Shown: positions 19,186 through 27,870 of the stretch, in pieces
Layout of the letters: each line of letters begins with the position of its first letter
Numbering within the stretch: the first letter of the stretch is position 1
Assembly: GCA_019752515.1 (NCBI GenBank)
Contig: JAIEMB010000004.1
Location: 1 to 56,867 of the forward strand
Origin: Alphaproteobacteria bacterium
Lineage (GTDB): Bacteria; Pseudomonadota; Alphaproteobacteria; UBA9655
Direction of reading: 5' to 3'
Length of the DNA stretch: 56,867 nucleotides
Position numbers and translations under genes: made by a program
Notes under the pieces: model-generated
What the model was told of the DNA's origin: nothing
Seen by the model: only the letters and a program-made list of their open reading frames with translations
The model's database searches: none

Positions 19186-19923
19186 CTAAACCATTATCAT
19201 GCCACCATTAATATGAAGAGTTTGACCCGTCACATACTTGGCCTCATCACTTGCTAGATATACAACACCCGCAGCAATATCTTGAGATGAGCCAATTTCG
19301 CCTTGAGGGATTCCATTTAAGATTTTTTCTCGCTGTTTATCATTGAGGGCATCTGTCATGGGAGATTCAATAAACCCTGGAGCAATACAGTTTACGGTAA
19401 TACCACGCGTAGCTACCTCTGCTGCTAAAGATTTTGAGAGGCCAATAATTCCTGCTTTTGAAGCTGCGTAGTTTGCTTGTCCCGCATTACCCGTTACCCC
19501 TACAACAGAGGTGATGTTAATAATCCGCCCGTTTCGTTGTTTCATCATGCCCTTGATGGCTTCACGGGAAAGACGAAAGATGGATGTAAGATTGACTTCA
19601 ATGACTTTTGACCATTGATCATCGCCCATACGGAGCATCAGCCCATCTTGAGTGAGACCTGCATTATTGATGAGAATATCGAGACCTCCAAGGGCTTCCT
19701 CAGCTTGTGAAATTAGCTTTTGAGTTGATGTGGAACAAGAAAGATCGCAAGGGAGGATACTAACATGATTCTCGAGCTCTTTTGCAAGTTCATCAAGCTT
19801 TTCTTTCCGTGTTCCTGAAATAGCAACGTGAGCTCCTCGCTTGTGCAGGACCCGGGCAATTTCCGCCCCTAACCCGCCTGTTGCTCCCGTAACAAGGGCT
19901 CTCTTTCCTTTCAATGTAAACAT
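19186..19923 (-). CDS. fabG: 3-oxoacyl-ACP reductase
   Basis: A 245-residue short-chain dehydrogenase. The nucleotide-binding loop is TGATGGLGAEI, followed by NNAG, and the catalytic residues are Asn111, Ser139, Tyr152 and Lys156 (NYAASKAG). The C-terminus VTGQTLHINGGMIMV is typical of FabG. It reduces 3-ketoacyl-ACP with NADPH. It lies in the fatty-acid operon, separated from fabD by an unrelated exported gene. Confidence 0.97.
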   Translation of the reverse strand: MFTLKGKRALVTGATGGLGAEIARVLHKRGAHVAISGTRKEKLDELAKELENHVSILPCDLSCSTSTQKLISQAEEALGGLDILINNAGLTQDGLMLRMGDDQWSKVIEVNLTSIFRLSREAIKGMMKQRNGRIINITSVVGVTGNAGQANYAASKAGIIGLSKSLAAEVATRGITVNCIAPGFIESPMTDALNDKQREKILNGIPQGEIGSSQDIAAGVVYLASDEAKYVTGQTLHINGGMIMV

Positions 19924-19969
19924 TCAATCTCCTTCACATTAATAAAGCTCTTTGTACATTTATTATGCT

Positions 19970-21193
19970 TTAACCTATTTTAATTTGATCTAAAATCCAA
20001 TCTTTTAATTCATAGATGGGCAAAAAATAATAATAGGTTAAAGCATGCACATTATTAAGAGATGTTTCCAAAATAGTTTCATCCCCATCTTGTTCTGTCA
20101 CAACAGCAGGATAAAAAATCTCACTTTGTTCTGGGTTATCAGAAAAATAAGCTGTGAGATCTTTAAGAAGATGAGTTATTAACACAGGAGCAAAGTCATA
20201 AAGAACACTAAGGTCTACAAGATCAACCATTAAGGGTCTTACAGAAGCTAGTAAGCTCTTATTTGGATGTGCATACAATGTGACTCTAAATTTATAGTTG
20301 TTATAAAGAGATTGATAATCAAAAACATGGGGGCCAATAGCTTTATATCCTTCGTCATTTGGTGGACATGATGCGACTTGGATCAGATCTTCTCGGTATC
20401 CAGGAACCCTCTTCCGCAAGAGCCCTTGAATTTGGTTATCTGGATTTATTAAAATCATTCCTCCCTTGTTGCTGAGGGACAGCGAGCTTGGAAGAAGTAC
20501 CTCGTCATTTATTAAAGGTATTCCCTTCTTTTTAAGAATAACGGTGTCTAGACCAGGACTCCCCTCTTTAGGTACGAATAAAGGCCCAACAATGGTAACG
20601 AAATCTGTCTCCAAATTAAATTGGGGGCGTTGGTCACGTAGCTGGGAAAATTCTGGGCTTTCCTCACGCATTGCAAAGGCAATAAGATCATTTTTTGTGC
20701 TTTTTACCCTTTCTCGATTTAAGAGCAAGTTTTTTACTTCGGGTGATACTAGATCTAGTGAAGAAAAGTGAATTAAAGGACAATTCTGGCCTAAAAGGTA
20801 CCCTTCTCCAGTTTCTGTTGGGGTTTCAGGGAGGCGAGGGAATGAGCCTGTATTCGTGAAAGGTTGATCAAATTGAATAAGTACAAGATCTCTTTCCTCA
20901 GGTGGAGAATAGATATGAGTGATTTTTCTTGTCTCACCTCTGAATTCAGCTCTTGGAGTATTTTCTGGACCGATCGGATGAGGAAAGTTATGTTTTGCAA
21001 TAAGTCCATACAATCCTTCGCCTTCTTCAAAAAGTATGCCTGAAGCTTGATCATCATGTGTTTGATGAACTTTAAAAATACCTTTGAGGCTTCTTTCTTC
21101 CTCAGGTAGATTAATCTTCGGTGACCCTTTGGTAGCAAAAATAGAAGCATTAAAAACAAGAAAGCAAGTAACAAATTTTAAATATTTAAACAT
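19970..21193 (-). CDS. Exported trypsin-fold protein, probably catalytically degenerate
   Basis: A 407-residue protein with a signal peptide (to about Ala20). Residues 35-260 have the outline of a chymotrypsin-fold domain: SGILFEEGEGLYGLIAKHNF (His68 where the catalytic His would be), ERDLVLIQFDQP (Asp102), and SNKGGMILINPDNQIQGLL, which aligns by pattern with GDSGGP plus the following strands. In that register the nucleophile Ser is replaced by Lys243. An alternative Ser212 occurs in EGSPGLD. Residues 270-407 are unrecognised. It sits between fabG and fabD, where no such gene is expected. It may be a pseudoprotease or a non-catalytic effector; confidence in the fold is moderate. Confidence 0.6.
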   Translation of the reverse strand: MFKYLKFVTCFLVFNASIFATKGSPKINLPEEERSLKGIFKVHQTHDDQASGILFEEGEGLYGLIAKHNFPHPIGPENTPRAEFRGETRKITHIYSPPEERDLVLIQFDQPFTNTGSFPRLPETPTETGEGYLLGQNCPLIHFSSLDLVSPEVKNLLLNRERVKSTKNDLIAFAMREESPEFSQLRDQRPQFNLETDFVTIVGPLFVPKEGSPGLDTVILKKKGIPLINDEVLLPSSLSLSNKGGMILINPDNQIQGLLRKRVPGYREDLIQVASCPPNDEGYKAIGPHVFDYQSLYNNYKFRVTLYAHPNKSLLASVRPLMVDLVDLSVLYDFAPVLITHLLKDLTAYFSDNPEQSEIFYPAVVTEQDGDETILETSLNNVHALTYYYFLPIYELKDWILDQIKIG

Positions 21194-21270
21194 TAAAATC
21201 TCCTGACAGTGAAAACAGAAACATACGATAGTTTATTTAATCTTGTGTCTTTTAAAAGAAATAAAGTTAT

Positions 21271-22209
21271 CTAACTTTCTTTCAAGAAAGACTCTATATC
21301 ATAAGGGGTATTAAGCGCAAAGGCTTCGAGTGAAGGTGCAATACGCTTTGTAAGTCCAGTGAGGACCTTTCCCGCTCCGATTTCAATGGTTGCTGCTACT
21401 CCCCGTTCAGCCATAGCCATTATGCTCTCTCTCCATCTTACACGGCCTGTGACTTGTTGCATTAACTGAGAAGCATGGTGTTCACCTTTTCGAATAGCAT
21501 CTACCGAAGTATTATCGATAACAGGGAGAATAGAGTCTTTGAAAACGACCTCTTGAAAAGCTTCTTTCATACGATCTTGAGCTGGTTTCATGAGAGTACA
21601 ATGAAAAGGGGCGCTTACATTAAGGAGGATACTTCGCTTTGCCCCATATTCTTTGGAAAGCTCGATGGCTCTTTCAACAGCCTGCTGGTGTCCACTTATG
21701 ACAATTTGACCGGGGCTGTTATCATTGGCAATTTCACAGACTTGTCCATGGGCTGCTTCTTGGACGATCTTTTCGACATTATCCATTTCAAGCCCAAGAA
21801 GGGCAGCCATTGCACCCTCACCTAAAGGAACGGCTTTTTGCATGGCTTGACCACGTATTTTTAACAGTCGGGCGGTATCAGAAAGACTTAGGGAACCTGC
21901 TGCGCAAAGAGCCGTGTATTGTCCCAAAGAATGGCCAGCAACGTAAGAAGCGATTTGGGAAAGGGCTAACCCGCCTTCTTTTTCTAAAACCCGCATGAGG
22001 GCGATACTTACGGTCATAAGCGCAGGCTGGGTGTTTTCTGTTAATACAAGTTCATTATCCGGATCTTCAAAAATAACCTTAGTTAGATTTTGCTGGAGAG
22101 CATCATCCACTTCCTGGAAAACATCTTTAGCACATCGAAAAGTATCGTAAACCTCTCGACCCATACCCATACTTTGAGATCCTTGTCCTGGAAAAAGAAA
22201 TGCTTTCAT
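21271..22209 (-). CDS. fabD: Malonyl-CoA:ACP transacylase
   Basis: A 312-residue FabD. It starts with FPGQGSQSMGMG, the nucleophile is Ser94 in GHSLGQYTA, and the expected His lies in SAPFHC. It loads malonyl groups onto ACP for fatty-acid synthesis. It is the first gene of the fatty-acid run on the minus strand. The hairpin that ends the upstream exported gene lies about 70 bases before its start, so its promoter must lie in that short gap or transcription reads through. Confidence 0.97.
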   Translation of the reverse strand: MKAFLFPGQGSQSMGMGREVYDTFRCAKDVFQEVDDALQQNLTKVIFEDPDNELVLTENTQPALMTVSIALMRVLEKEGGLALSQIASYVAGHSLGQYTALCAAGSLSLSDTARLLKIRGQAMQKAVPLGEGAMAALLGLEMDNVEKIVQEAAHGQVCEIANDNSPGQIVISGHQQAVERAIELSKEYGAKRSILLNVSAPFHCTLMKPAQDRMKEAFQEVVFKDSILPVIDNTSVDAIRKGEHHASQLMQQVTGRVRWRESIMAMAERGVAATIEIGAGKVLTGLTKRIAPSLEAFALNTPYDIESFLKES

Positions 22210-22280
22210 GTATCAAACTTTGCTGTTGTTAATCCTATCAAAGAGATGAAGATAAGAAACTTCAATGTCAAGGGGGTACA

Positions 22281-22318
22281 AGAAAGGCTCTTCTTGAATG
22301 TTCAAGAAGAGCCTTTCT
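22281..22318 (-). terminator. 3' hairpin of the third array gene
   Basis: A perfect 17-bp inverted repeat (AGAAAGGCTCTTCTTGA and its complement) around a 4-base loop, 11 bases beyond the stop codon. The other two array genes carry the same hairpin. There is no strong T-run after it on the minus strand, so it may act by stabilising the 3' end rather than as a classical terminator. Confidence 0.6.
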
Positions 22319-22329
22319 ATAGTGATATT

Positions 22330-22818
22330 TTAAAGTTGGGTTATTCTTACATTTCTAACTTTAACGACAGGGGCTTCGCTGTTTGAAGGGACAGCTGGCA
22401 TAATGGCAGGATATATAAGATACTGCGTAGCCTCTTTATCTATCGTAAAGTCAACACTAAGCGTTTGCCAGGCTCCATTTCCTGAGTGAGGAGCAGATTT
22501 CAATTTTTCAGAGCTTTTCTTGAAACCCCAGTATTGAACATAAGCACCTGGTGTAGTGCTTTTCATCTCAACTTCAAACCTAAATTTTTGACCATGAAGT
22601 TTTTTCATGTCTGTTGAGGAGAGCTGAGAATATAAAACATATCCATCTCCTGTAATGGCCACCTGTCCAGGATACTTTTCAGTAACAACTTTAGGCCCAT
22701 GTTTTCTTGCCTTTTGTTCAGGATCAGCAACAAAGCTGTAACCTTTAGGTGTGGGAGGATTGCCTGAAATGGTTTCAAACTCAGAATTGAGATTAAAAAC
22801 GGAATTCGCAATGTTCTC
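22330..22818 (-). repeat. C-terminal module, copy C
   Basis: Coding repeat of about 490 bases shared with 24343-24831 and 26228-26716. This is the most diverged of the three copies, for example SSTDMKKLHG instead of PAAEMKKLHD and SGNGAWQ instead of IGNGKWL. The last 50 codons are nearly identical in DNA as well as protein. The adjacent 3' hairpin belongs to the same repeat. Confidence 0.85.
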
Positions 22819-23904
22819 GCGAGGGGCTTCATCATCGTTAAAAAAAACAGGTGCAGGTGGAAGTCCAGAAGAACTGCCAGGTTGAACGAAAGTATCACCT
22901 AAACTTGGGTCTGTATGTAAGGCGTCTCGAACTTTTGGCTCTAGCTCCCTAAATTTCTGATATAAAAAAGGAAGTGCTCTAATCTGATACATAATTCGCA
23001 AGAGATCAGTTGCCTCTTGTCCTTCAGGGGTATCATGTCTATTGTGAAATCTTGAGAGTTTTTCTTCCAGCTCCGTGTATTGACCTGAAAGTATAGAGGT
23101 TACGAAGACAGGCGTTTTTTGTTTTAGTTTGCGGTAACCCTCTAACACAGGCTCAAGTTTTTCTTTTAACGTTCTGTACTCTAAAACAGCCTGGAATACC
23201 TCTGATTCATCCCCACTATCATATATTGTGCCAACAGGCCACAATACCTCTCTTATTATTTCATAATCAGCATTGTTGTATGTTAGAGATTCTTGGATGA
23301 GCCTTAGCTCATTTTGAAGGCCAGATTTTTTTATTTGTTGGGCTTCTGCCATAGCGTCATCTACTATCACGTGACCATTCTGTACAGTTTGGTTGACTAA
23401 TTTTTCTATTTTCAGATAGTGACTAGCTGCCCTGAGTTTTTCCGATTCTTTTGTATATTCAGAAAATAAGTTCCTAATATTCAATATGGCTCTTTCAAGA
23501 TTTTCGAATTCTTGCGATCCATGTATATAGATGCCTGATTGTAATATTCTATTAACTTTATCACATTGGCCCTTAAAATCTCTAGTAAGTGCTTTTTGAA
23601 GAAAACTGGCCTTGATATTACCTATTTGTTCATTTGCAGCAAAATAATGTTCAGCATCTTGGTCAGTTACCTGGTTAGCTCCTAAAAGATTAGTGATAAC
23701 CCTGTGTTTTGTAGTGAAGGCCTTTATAAGTGCTTCATCCTGTGCCCCATCAATATTTTGCTGTAATTTTGCAGCCTTAGCTGTAAGGGATGCTCTTCTT
23801 TCTTCAGGGTCTTTGGGCAGGTCAAAAATATCGATTTTACCCGCTTCCACAAATGTGCTGGTTGAAAGAAAAGATAAAGTTAAAAGAGTTAAATACCGTT
23901 TCAT
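22330..23904 (-). CDS. Exported array protein C: helical N-part, shared C-terminal beta module
   Basis: A 524-residue protein. The signal peptide ends near Val-Glu-Ala21. Residues 22-330 are predicted mostly helical and rich in Leu, Glu and Lys. A linker with DTFVQPGSSSG follows, and residues about 363-524 form the module shared by all three array genes (GDGYVLYSQL, FEVEMKSTTPGAYVQYWGF, VRNVRITQL). That module has the strand pattern of a jelly-roll carbohydrate-binding domain. The N-part is a diverged paralogue of array protein B, its upstream neighbour. The leader (TTAGAAAGATGACATC before ATG) is also shared with B. No catalytic motif was recognised. A host- or envelope-binding exported protein is the best guess. 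Confidence 0.7.
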   Translation of the reverse strand: MKRYLTLLTLSFLSTSTFVEAGKIDIFDLPKDPEERRASLTAKAAKLQQNIDGAQDEALIKAFTTKHRVITNLLGANQVTDQDAEHYFAANEQIGNIKASFLQKALTRDFKGQCDKVNRILQSGIYIHGSQEFENLERAILNIRNLFSEYTKESEKLRAASHYLKIEKLVNQTVQNGHVIVDDAMAEAQQIKKSGLQNELRLIQESLTYNNADYEIIREVLWPVGTIYDSGDESEVFQAVLEYRTLKEKLEPVLEGYRKLKQKTPVFVTSILSGQYTELEEKLSRFHNRHDTPEGQEATDLLRIMYQIRALPFLYQKFRELEPKVRDALHTDPSLGDTFVQPGSSSGLPPAPVFFNDDEAPRENIANSVFNLNSEFETISGNPPTPKGYSFVADPEQKARKHGPKVVTEKYPGQVAITGDGYVLYSQLSSTDMKKLHGQKFRFEVEMKSTTPGAYVQYWGFKKSSEKLKSAPHSGNGAWQTLSVDFTIDKEATQYLIYPAIMPAVPSNSEAPVVKVRNVRITQL

Positions 23905-24290
23905 GATGTCATCTTTCTAAATAATTTAATTAAATGTTTTATTACAAAGTATTACAGTAAATACCATATAGTGCTATTTTCTTTTTTGTAAAGGCCACTT
24001 AATAAAAAAATTAAAAAATAGGGTAAATAAATGATTAGTGAATCCAAAAGAAGGACCTGAATCTAAGGAAAATAATTTCAGGAGTTTCAGATTTTTGAAG
24101 TCATTTCCGGAGGTACAATGAGAAATTTAAGTGGTAGATTCTTAAAAACAATTTTGGGGTTATTTAGTCTAAATTATGGTTCATGTTTGGATTGTCGTTT
24201 GCTATGGCCATCGCCTCTCTTTTAGTTAGCATTTCTTTTAATTTTTGCTAAGTAAAGTTTAGGTATTTCGTTCTAGAAAAAAAGTAAGTT
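23905..24290. other. Intergenic region between array genes B and C
   Basis: The part next to the C start (23905-23940) matches the leader of gene B, including the ribosome-binding site. In the middle, the minus strand has a 22-codon ORF (24227 to 24159, starting MLTKREAMAIANDNP) that reads like protein but lacks a ribosome-binding site; it may be a gene remnant. From about 24236 the sequence belongs to the 3' repeat of gene B. Nothing else was recognised. Confidence 0.45.
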
Positions 24291-24334
24291 TATAGAAAGG
24301 CTCTTCTTGAATTACCAAGAAGAGCCTTTCTATA
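24291..24334 (-). terminator. 3' hairpin of array gene B
   Basis: A perfect 19-bp inverted repeat (TATAGAAAGGCTCTTCTTG and its complement) with a 6-base loop, nine bases after the stop. On the minus strand it is followed by AACTTAC and then a run of seven T, so weak rho-independent termination is plausible. Nearly identical hairpins follow genes A and C. Confidence 0.7.
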
Positions 24335-24342
24335 GGGGAATT

Positions 24343-24831
24343 TTAAAGTTGGGTTATTCTTACATTTCTAACTTTAACGACAGGGGCTTCGCTGTTTGAA
24401 GGGACAGCTGGCATAATGGCAGGATATATAAGATACTGCGTAGCCTCTTTATCTATCGTAAAGTCAACACTAAGTGTAAGCCATTTCCCATTTCCTATGT
24501 GAGGAGCAGATTTCAATTTTTCAGAGCCTTTCTTGAAACCCCAATATTGAACATAAGCACCTGGTGTCGTGCTTTTCATCTCAACTTCAAACCTAAACTT
24601 TTGATCATGAAGTTTTTTCATTTCGGCAGCAGGAAGTTGAGAATATAAAACATACCCATCTCCTGTAATGGCCACTCGTCCAGGATACTTTTGAGCAACA
24701 ACTTTAGGCCCATGTTTTCTTGCCTTTTGCTCAGGATCAGCAACGAATTGATAACCTTTGGGTGCGGGAGGGTTTCCTGAGATGGACTCAAACTCATGAT
24801 TAAGCTTAAAAACGGAATTTGCAATGTTCTC
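24343..24831 (-). repeat. C-terminal module, copy B
   Basis: Nearly identical to copy A at 26228-26716 in DNA and protein. The similarity continues through the 3' hairpin to about 24236, including TATTTCGTTCTAG and the following A-run. Copy C is more diverged. Confidence 0.88.
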
Positions 24832-25947
24832 ACGAGGGGCTTCATAAGCTTGCCTAAATGCTATGTCATCATGGTCAAAAAAATCGATATAAGATTCCGG
24901 TTGAAGTCCAGAAGAACTGCAAGGTTGAGCGAAAGTATCTCCTAAACTTTGGCTAGCTGATAGTATTGCTTGAACCTTTGGTTCTACCTCCTTAAATCTG
25001 CTTAATAAACCAGGAAGCTCTTTAACCTGCCCTATAAGTCTGAAGAAATCGCGTATAGCTTCGTGTTCAGGGGTGCCATATTCAAAGCGAAGGCTTGAGA
25101 GTCCTCTTTCCAACTCTGTATAGTTCCCCGAAAGGATGGAGGATACGTAGGAAGGTGTTTCTTGTTTTAGCCCGCGATGCTTGAGGAGAAAAGGCTCAAG
25201 TTTTTCTTTTAAACCTCTATACTCTAAAACGGCCTGTATTATATCTCCCTCAATCGTACTCTCCTGTATTGTTCTCATCGACCAAAATGCCTTATCTACA
25301 AGTTCGTAATTCTCATTTTTGTATGGAAGCATTTCTCGAATATCTGTTAGCTCTTCTAGAAGGTTAGATTTTCGCCTTAGCTCGGCTTCAGTCATGACGT
25401 CTGCTATGATTTCGTTAGCATTTTGGACGATCCGGTTGACTATTTTCTCCATTTTTAGATAACGAGCAGCCGCCTTGAGTTTTTCTGGTTCGCCGTTATA
25501 GTAGGAAAATAACTCCCTACTACTCTGCATAGCTCTTTGAAGATCTTCGAATTCTTGTGATTTTTCTGTATAGATACCTGATTGTAATATTCTTTCAATG
25601 GTATCAAATTGGCCATCAAATTCTCTATAGTGTGCTCTTTTAAGAAAATCAGCTACGATCGTAGTCTTTAATTCACTTGCTTCTATATAATTTTCAGCGT
25701 CATCTTGAGATAATTCGGTAACTCTGGTAAGATTATTAATAACTAGACGCATTGTTGTGAATGCCTTTTTAAGATTTTCGCCCTGTGTCCCATCAATATT
25801 TTGCTCTAATTTTTTAGCTTTAGCTATAAGGGATGCTCTTCTTTCATCAGGGTCTTTGGGCAGGTCAAAAATATTGATTTTACCCGCTTCCACGAGCGTA
25901 CTGGTTGAGAGAAAAGATAAAGTTAAAAGAGTTAAATACCGTTTCAT
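24343..25947 (-). CDS. Exported array protein B: helical N-part, shared C-terminal beta module
   Basis: A 534-residue protein built like array protein C. The signal peptide (RYLTLLTLSFLSTSTLVEA) is almost identical to that of C, and a helical N-part of about 300 residues is clearly homologous to C but much diverged. The linker has DTFAQPCSSSG, and residues about 373-534 form the shared module. In the module B differs from A at only a handful of residues, while their N-parts are unrelated. The N-part and the module therefore have different histories. The start ATG has AGAAAGGTGACACC upstream. No enzyme motif was seen. Secreted; function unknown. Confidence 0.7.
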   Translation of the reverse strand: MKRYLTLLTLSFLSTSTLVEAGKINIFDLPKDPDERRASLIAKAKKLEQNIDGTQGENLKKAFTTMRLVINNLTRVTELSQDDAENYIEASELKTTIVADFLKRAHYREFDGQFDTIERILQSGIYTEKSQEFEDLQRAMQSSRELFSYYNGEPEKLKAAARYLKMEKIVNRIVQNANEIIADVMTEAELRRKSNLLEELTDIREMLPYKNENYELVDKAFWSMRTIQESTIEGDIIQAVLEYRGLKEKLEPFLLKHRGLKQETPSYVSSILSGNYTELERGLSSLRFEYGTPEHEAIRDFFRLIGQVKELPGLLSRFKEVEPKVQAILSASQSLGDTFAQPCSSSGLQPESYIDFFDHDDIAFRQAYEAPRENIANSVFKLNHEFESISGNPPAPKGYQFVADPEQKARKHGPKVVAQKYPGRVAITGDGYVLYSQLPAAEMKKLHDQKFRFEVEMKSTTPGAYVQYWGFKKGSEKLKSAPHIGNGKWLTLSVDFTIDKEATQYLIYPAIMPAVPSNSEAPVVKVRNVRITQL

Positions 25948-26175
25948 GGTGTCACCTTTCTAAAAAATAATTTAATTAAATATATATCGTATATTTTAAA
26001 TAAGATGACTTGTCTGTGTTGTAAACCCCTCTTAATAAAAAAAGTGTGTAAAATGGGTGTTTTGAATAAATAAGGGATATATATTATTGTAATTTATGCG
26101 AATAAATTGGATCAAAATATTTTAATTTTTTTCTAAATAAAGATCAGATATTTCGTTCTAGAAAAAAAGTAAGTT

Positions 26176-26219
26176 TATAGAAAGGCTCTTCTTGAATTAT
26201 CAAGAAGAGCCTTTCTATA
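26176..26219 (-). terminator. 3' hairpin of array gene A
   Basis: A perfect 20-bp inverted repeat (TATAGAAAGGCTCTTCTTGA and its complement) with the loop ATTA. On the minus strand it is followed by AACTTAC and a T-run, as for gene B. It stands between genes A and B and may limit read-through. Confidence 0.7.
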
Positions 26220-26227
26220 GTAATATT

Positions 26228-26716
26228 TTAAAGTTGTGTGATTCTTACATTTCTAACTTTAACGACAGGGGCTTCGCTGTTTGAAGGGACAGCTGGCATA
26301 ATGGCAGGATATATAAGATACTGCGTAGCCTCTTTATCTATCGTAAAGTCAATACTAAGTGTAAGCCATTTCCCATCTCCTATGTGAGGAGCAGATTTCA
26401 ATTTTTCAGAGCCTTTCTTGAAACCCCAGTATTGAACATAAGCACCTGGTGTCGTGCTTTTCATCTCAACTTCAAACCTAAACTTTTGATCATGAAGTTT
26501 TTTCATTTCGGCAGCAGGAAGTTGAGAATATAAAACATACCCATCTCCTGTAATGGCCACTCGTCCAGGATACTTTTGAGCAACAACTTTAGGCCCATGT
26601 TTTCTTGCCTTTTGCTCAGGATCAGCAACGAATTGATAACCTTTGGGTGCGGGAGGGTTTCCTAAGATGGACTCAAACTCATAATTAAGTTTAAAAACGG
26701 AATGTGCAATGTTCTC
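26228..26716 (-). repeat. C-terminal module, copy A
   Basis: About 490 bases, nearly identical to copy B, encoding ENIAHSVFKLN to VRNVRITQL. Similarity to the B flank continues 3' to about 26119. Here the module is attached to an N-part of different origin, which indicates module shuffling or gene conversion. Confidence 0.88.
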
Positions 26717-27742
26717 ACGAAGGGCTTCATCAACCCCTGCATGAAGAGGCGTCTGTGGGTCGTGCGCCGGTTTTAGAAGATCTCTACCTCCTGCGCTTGA
26801 AAAGTCAGACATAGAAGTCGGAGGTTGAATCTTTCTTATCCCGCAAGCAACCTCTTTAAAAGAGGTTGATATATATTTGGGGGAAACGGTGGGTTGATCT
26901 CCTATCCTTGGATCTGCTGTTAATGTCTTTTGGACTCTTGGTTTTAACTTCCCAAGAGCAACCATTCTTTGATTAATCTTCTCTTTTGAAATAATTTTCT
27001 CCGGCTTAAGGTACGCTTCTTCAATTAGCTGTCCTAATGCTCTTTGCCGGATGTAATCTTTATCCACTGGGGATGCAAGAAACGAAAAGTGACCGGGAGT
27101 GTGGTAAATATGAAAATTGTCTGCATCTTCATTAGTTATGTGATAAGTATAAAGCATAACGGGCAATTCTTGATCATGACATTTCCAAACAAATACGTTT
27201 TTATCTCCATCAAGAATTGCTTTCATGACAGCTAGTTCGGCCTCACCTAGCGGATCTGATAGATAAGTCTCTATAAATTTTATAGCACGTTGTGTTTCTG
27301 GAAGTCGAAGATTATCCTGTCTAAATTTGTTGTAGCTGCTCATCTTGCCTATTACTTTAAGAATAGGTTCTTTTTTAACAGGCTCTGAAGATTGTAGGGC
27401 ATGAATAATGCGCGATATTAAAGACTTTCTTGGTTCCTGAACAGAAATATAAAAACAAGCGAGTTCTGCACCACTTACACGGTATTTAGAAAATGGTTTG
27501 GCTGCGTATTTTGAAATCAAGGGATCTGGTTTGCGAGCAGCACGTCGGGCTTCCATTGTTGCAAAACGTTCTTTCTCCTCGGGACTCGCATGACTAGATA
27601 TTGTTTTTGGTCTGACGGGATTAATTACAATTTGCACTTTATCGTCATCCCCTGCAGAAAGCTGGGTTGTTCCTATGATGGGGAAAAGGGCAGTTAACAA
27701 CACAGCTATCAGTGATGTTCTTTTAGATAAATATTGTAGCAT
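26228..27742 (-). CDS. Exported array protein A: OTU-like protease region plus shared C-terminal module
   Basis: A 504-residue protein with a signal peptide (to about Ala30). Its N-part is unrelated to those of B and C. Residues 86-225 resemble an OTU cysteine protease: YRVSGAELACFYISV (Cys96 in place of the D-G-x-C nucleophile), then EAELAVMKAILDGDKNVFVW (the helix and strand before the I/V-x-V-W edge), and DNFHIYHTPGHFSFLA (His218 followed by an aromatic residue). The 122-residue Cys-to-His spacing fits OTU domains. Residues 262-285 match the linker of B and C, and 343-504 form the shared module. If real, it is a candidate deubiquitinase acting on host ubiquitin. The missing Asp-Gly before Cys96 argues for caution. 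Confidence 0.65.
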   Translation of the reverse strand: MLQYLSKRTSLIAVLLTALFPIIGTTQLSAGDDDKVQIVINPVRPKTISSHASPEEKERFATMEARRAARKPDPLISKYAAKPFSKYRVSGAELACFYISVQEPRKSLISRIIHALQSSEPVKKEPILKVIGKMSSYNKFRQDNLRLPETQRAIKFIETYLSDPLGEAELAVMKAILDGDKNVFVWKCHDQELPVMLYTYHITNEDADNFHIYHTPGHFSFLASPVDKDYIRQRALGQLIEEAYLKPEKIISKEKINQRMVALGKLKPRVQKTLTADPRIGDQPTVSPKYISTSFKEVACGIRKIQPPTSMSDFSSAGGRDLLKPAHDPQTPLHAGVDEALRENIAHSVFKLNYEFESILGNPPAPKGYQFVADPEQKARKHGPKVVAQKYPGRVAITGDGYVLYSQLPAAEMKKLHDQKFRFEVEMKSTTPGAYVQYWGFKKGSEKLKSAPHIGDGKWLTLSIDFTIDKEATQYLIYPAIMPAVPSNSEAPVVKVRNVRITQL

Positions 27743-27870
27743 TTAAACCTCAAATATAAAGTTGAATTCTACAGATAATGTATGTAAATTTTTTTAAAAA
27801 TCAAGTGCGAATGCAAAAAATACGGCTCATTCAAAGTGGGGGAACTTTAATCAAGATTAGTTTAGACTAA

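Noticed and set aside
22281-26219. Repeated hairpins as insertion-sequence ends or a CRISPR array
   Set aside because: They lie about 2 kb apart, always directly after a stop codon, with no transposase, target duplication or spacer pattern.
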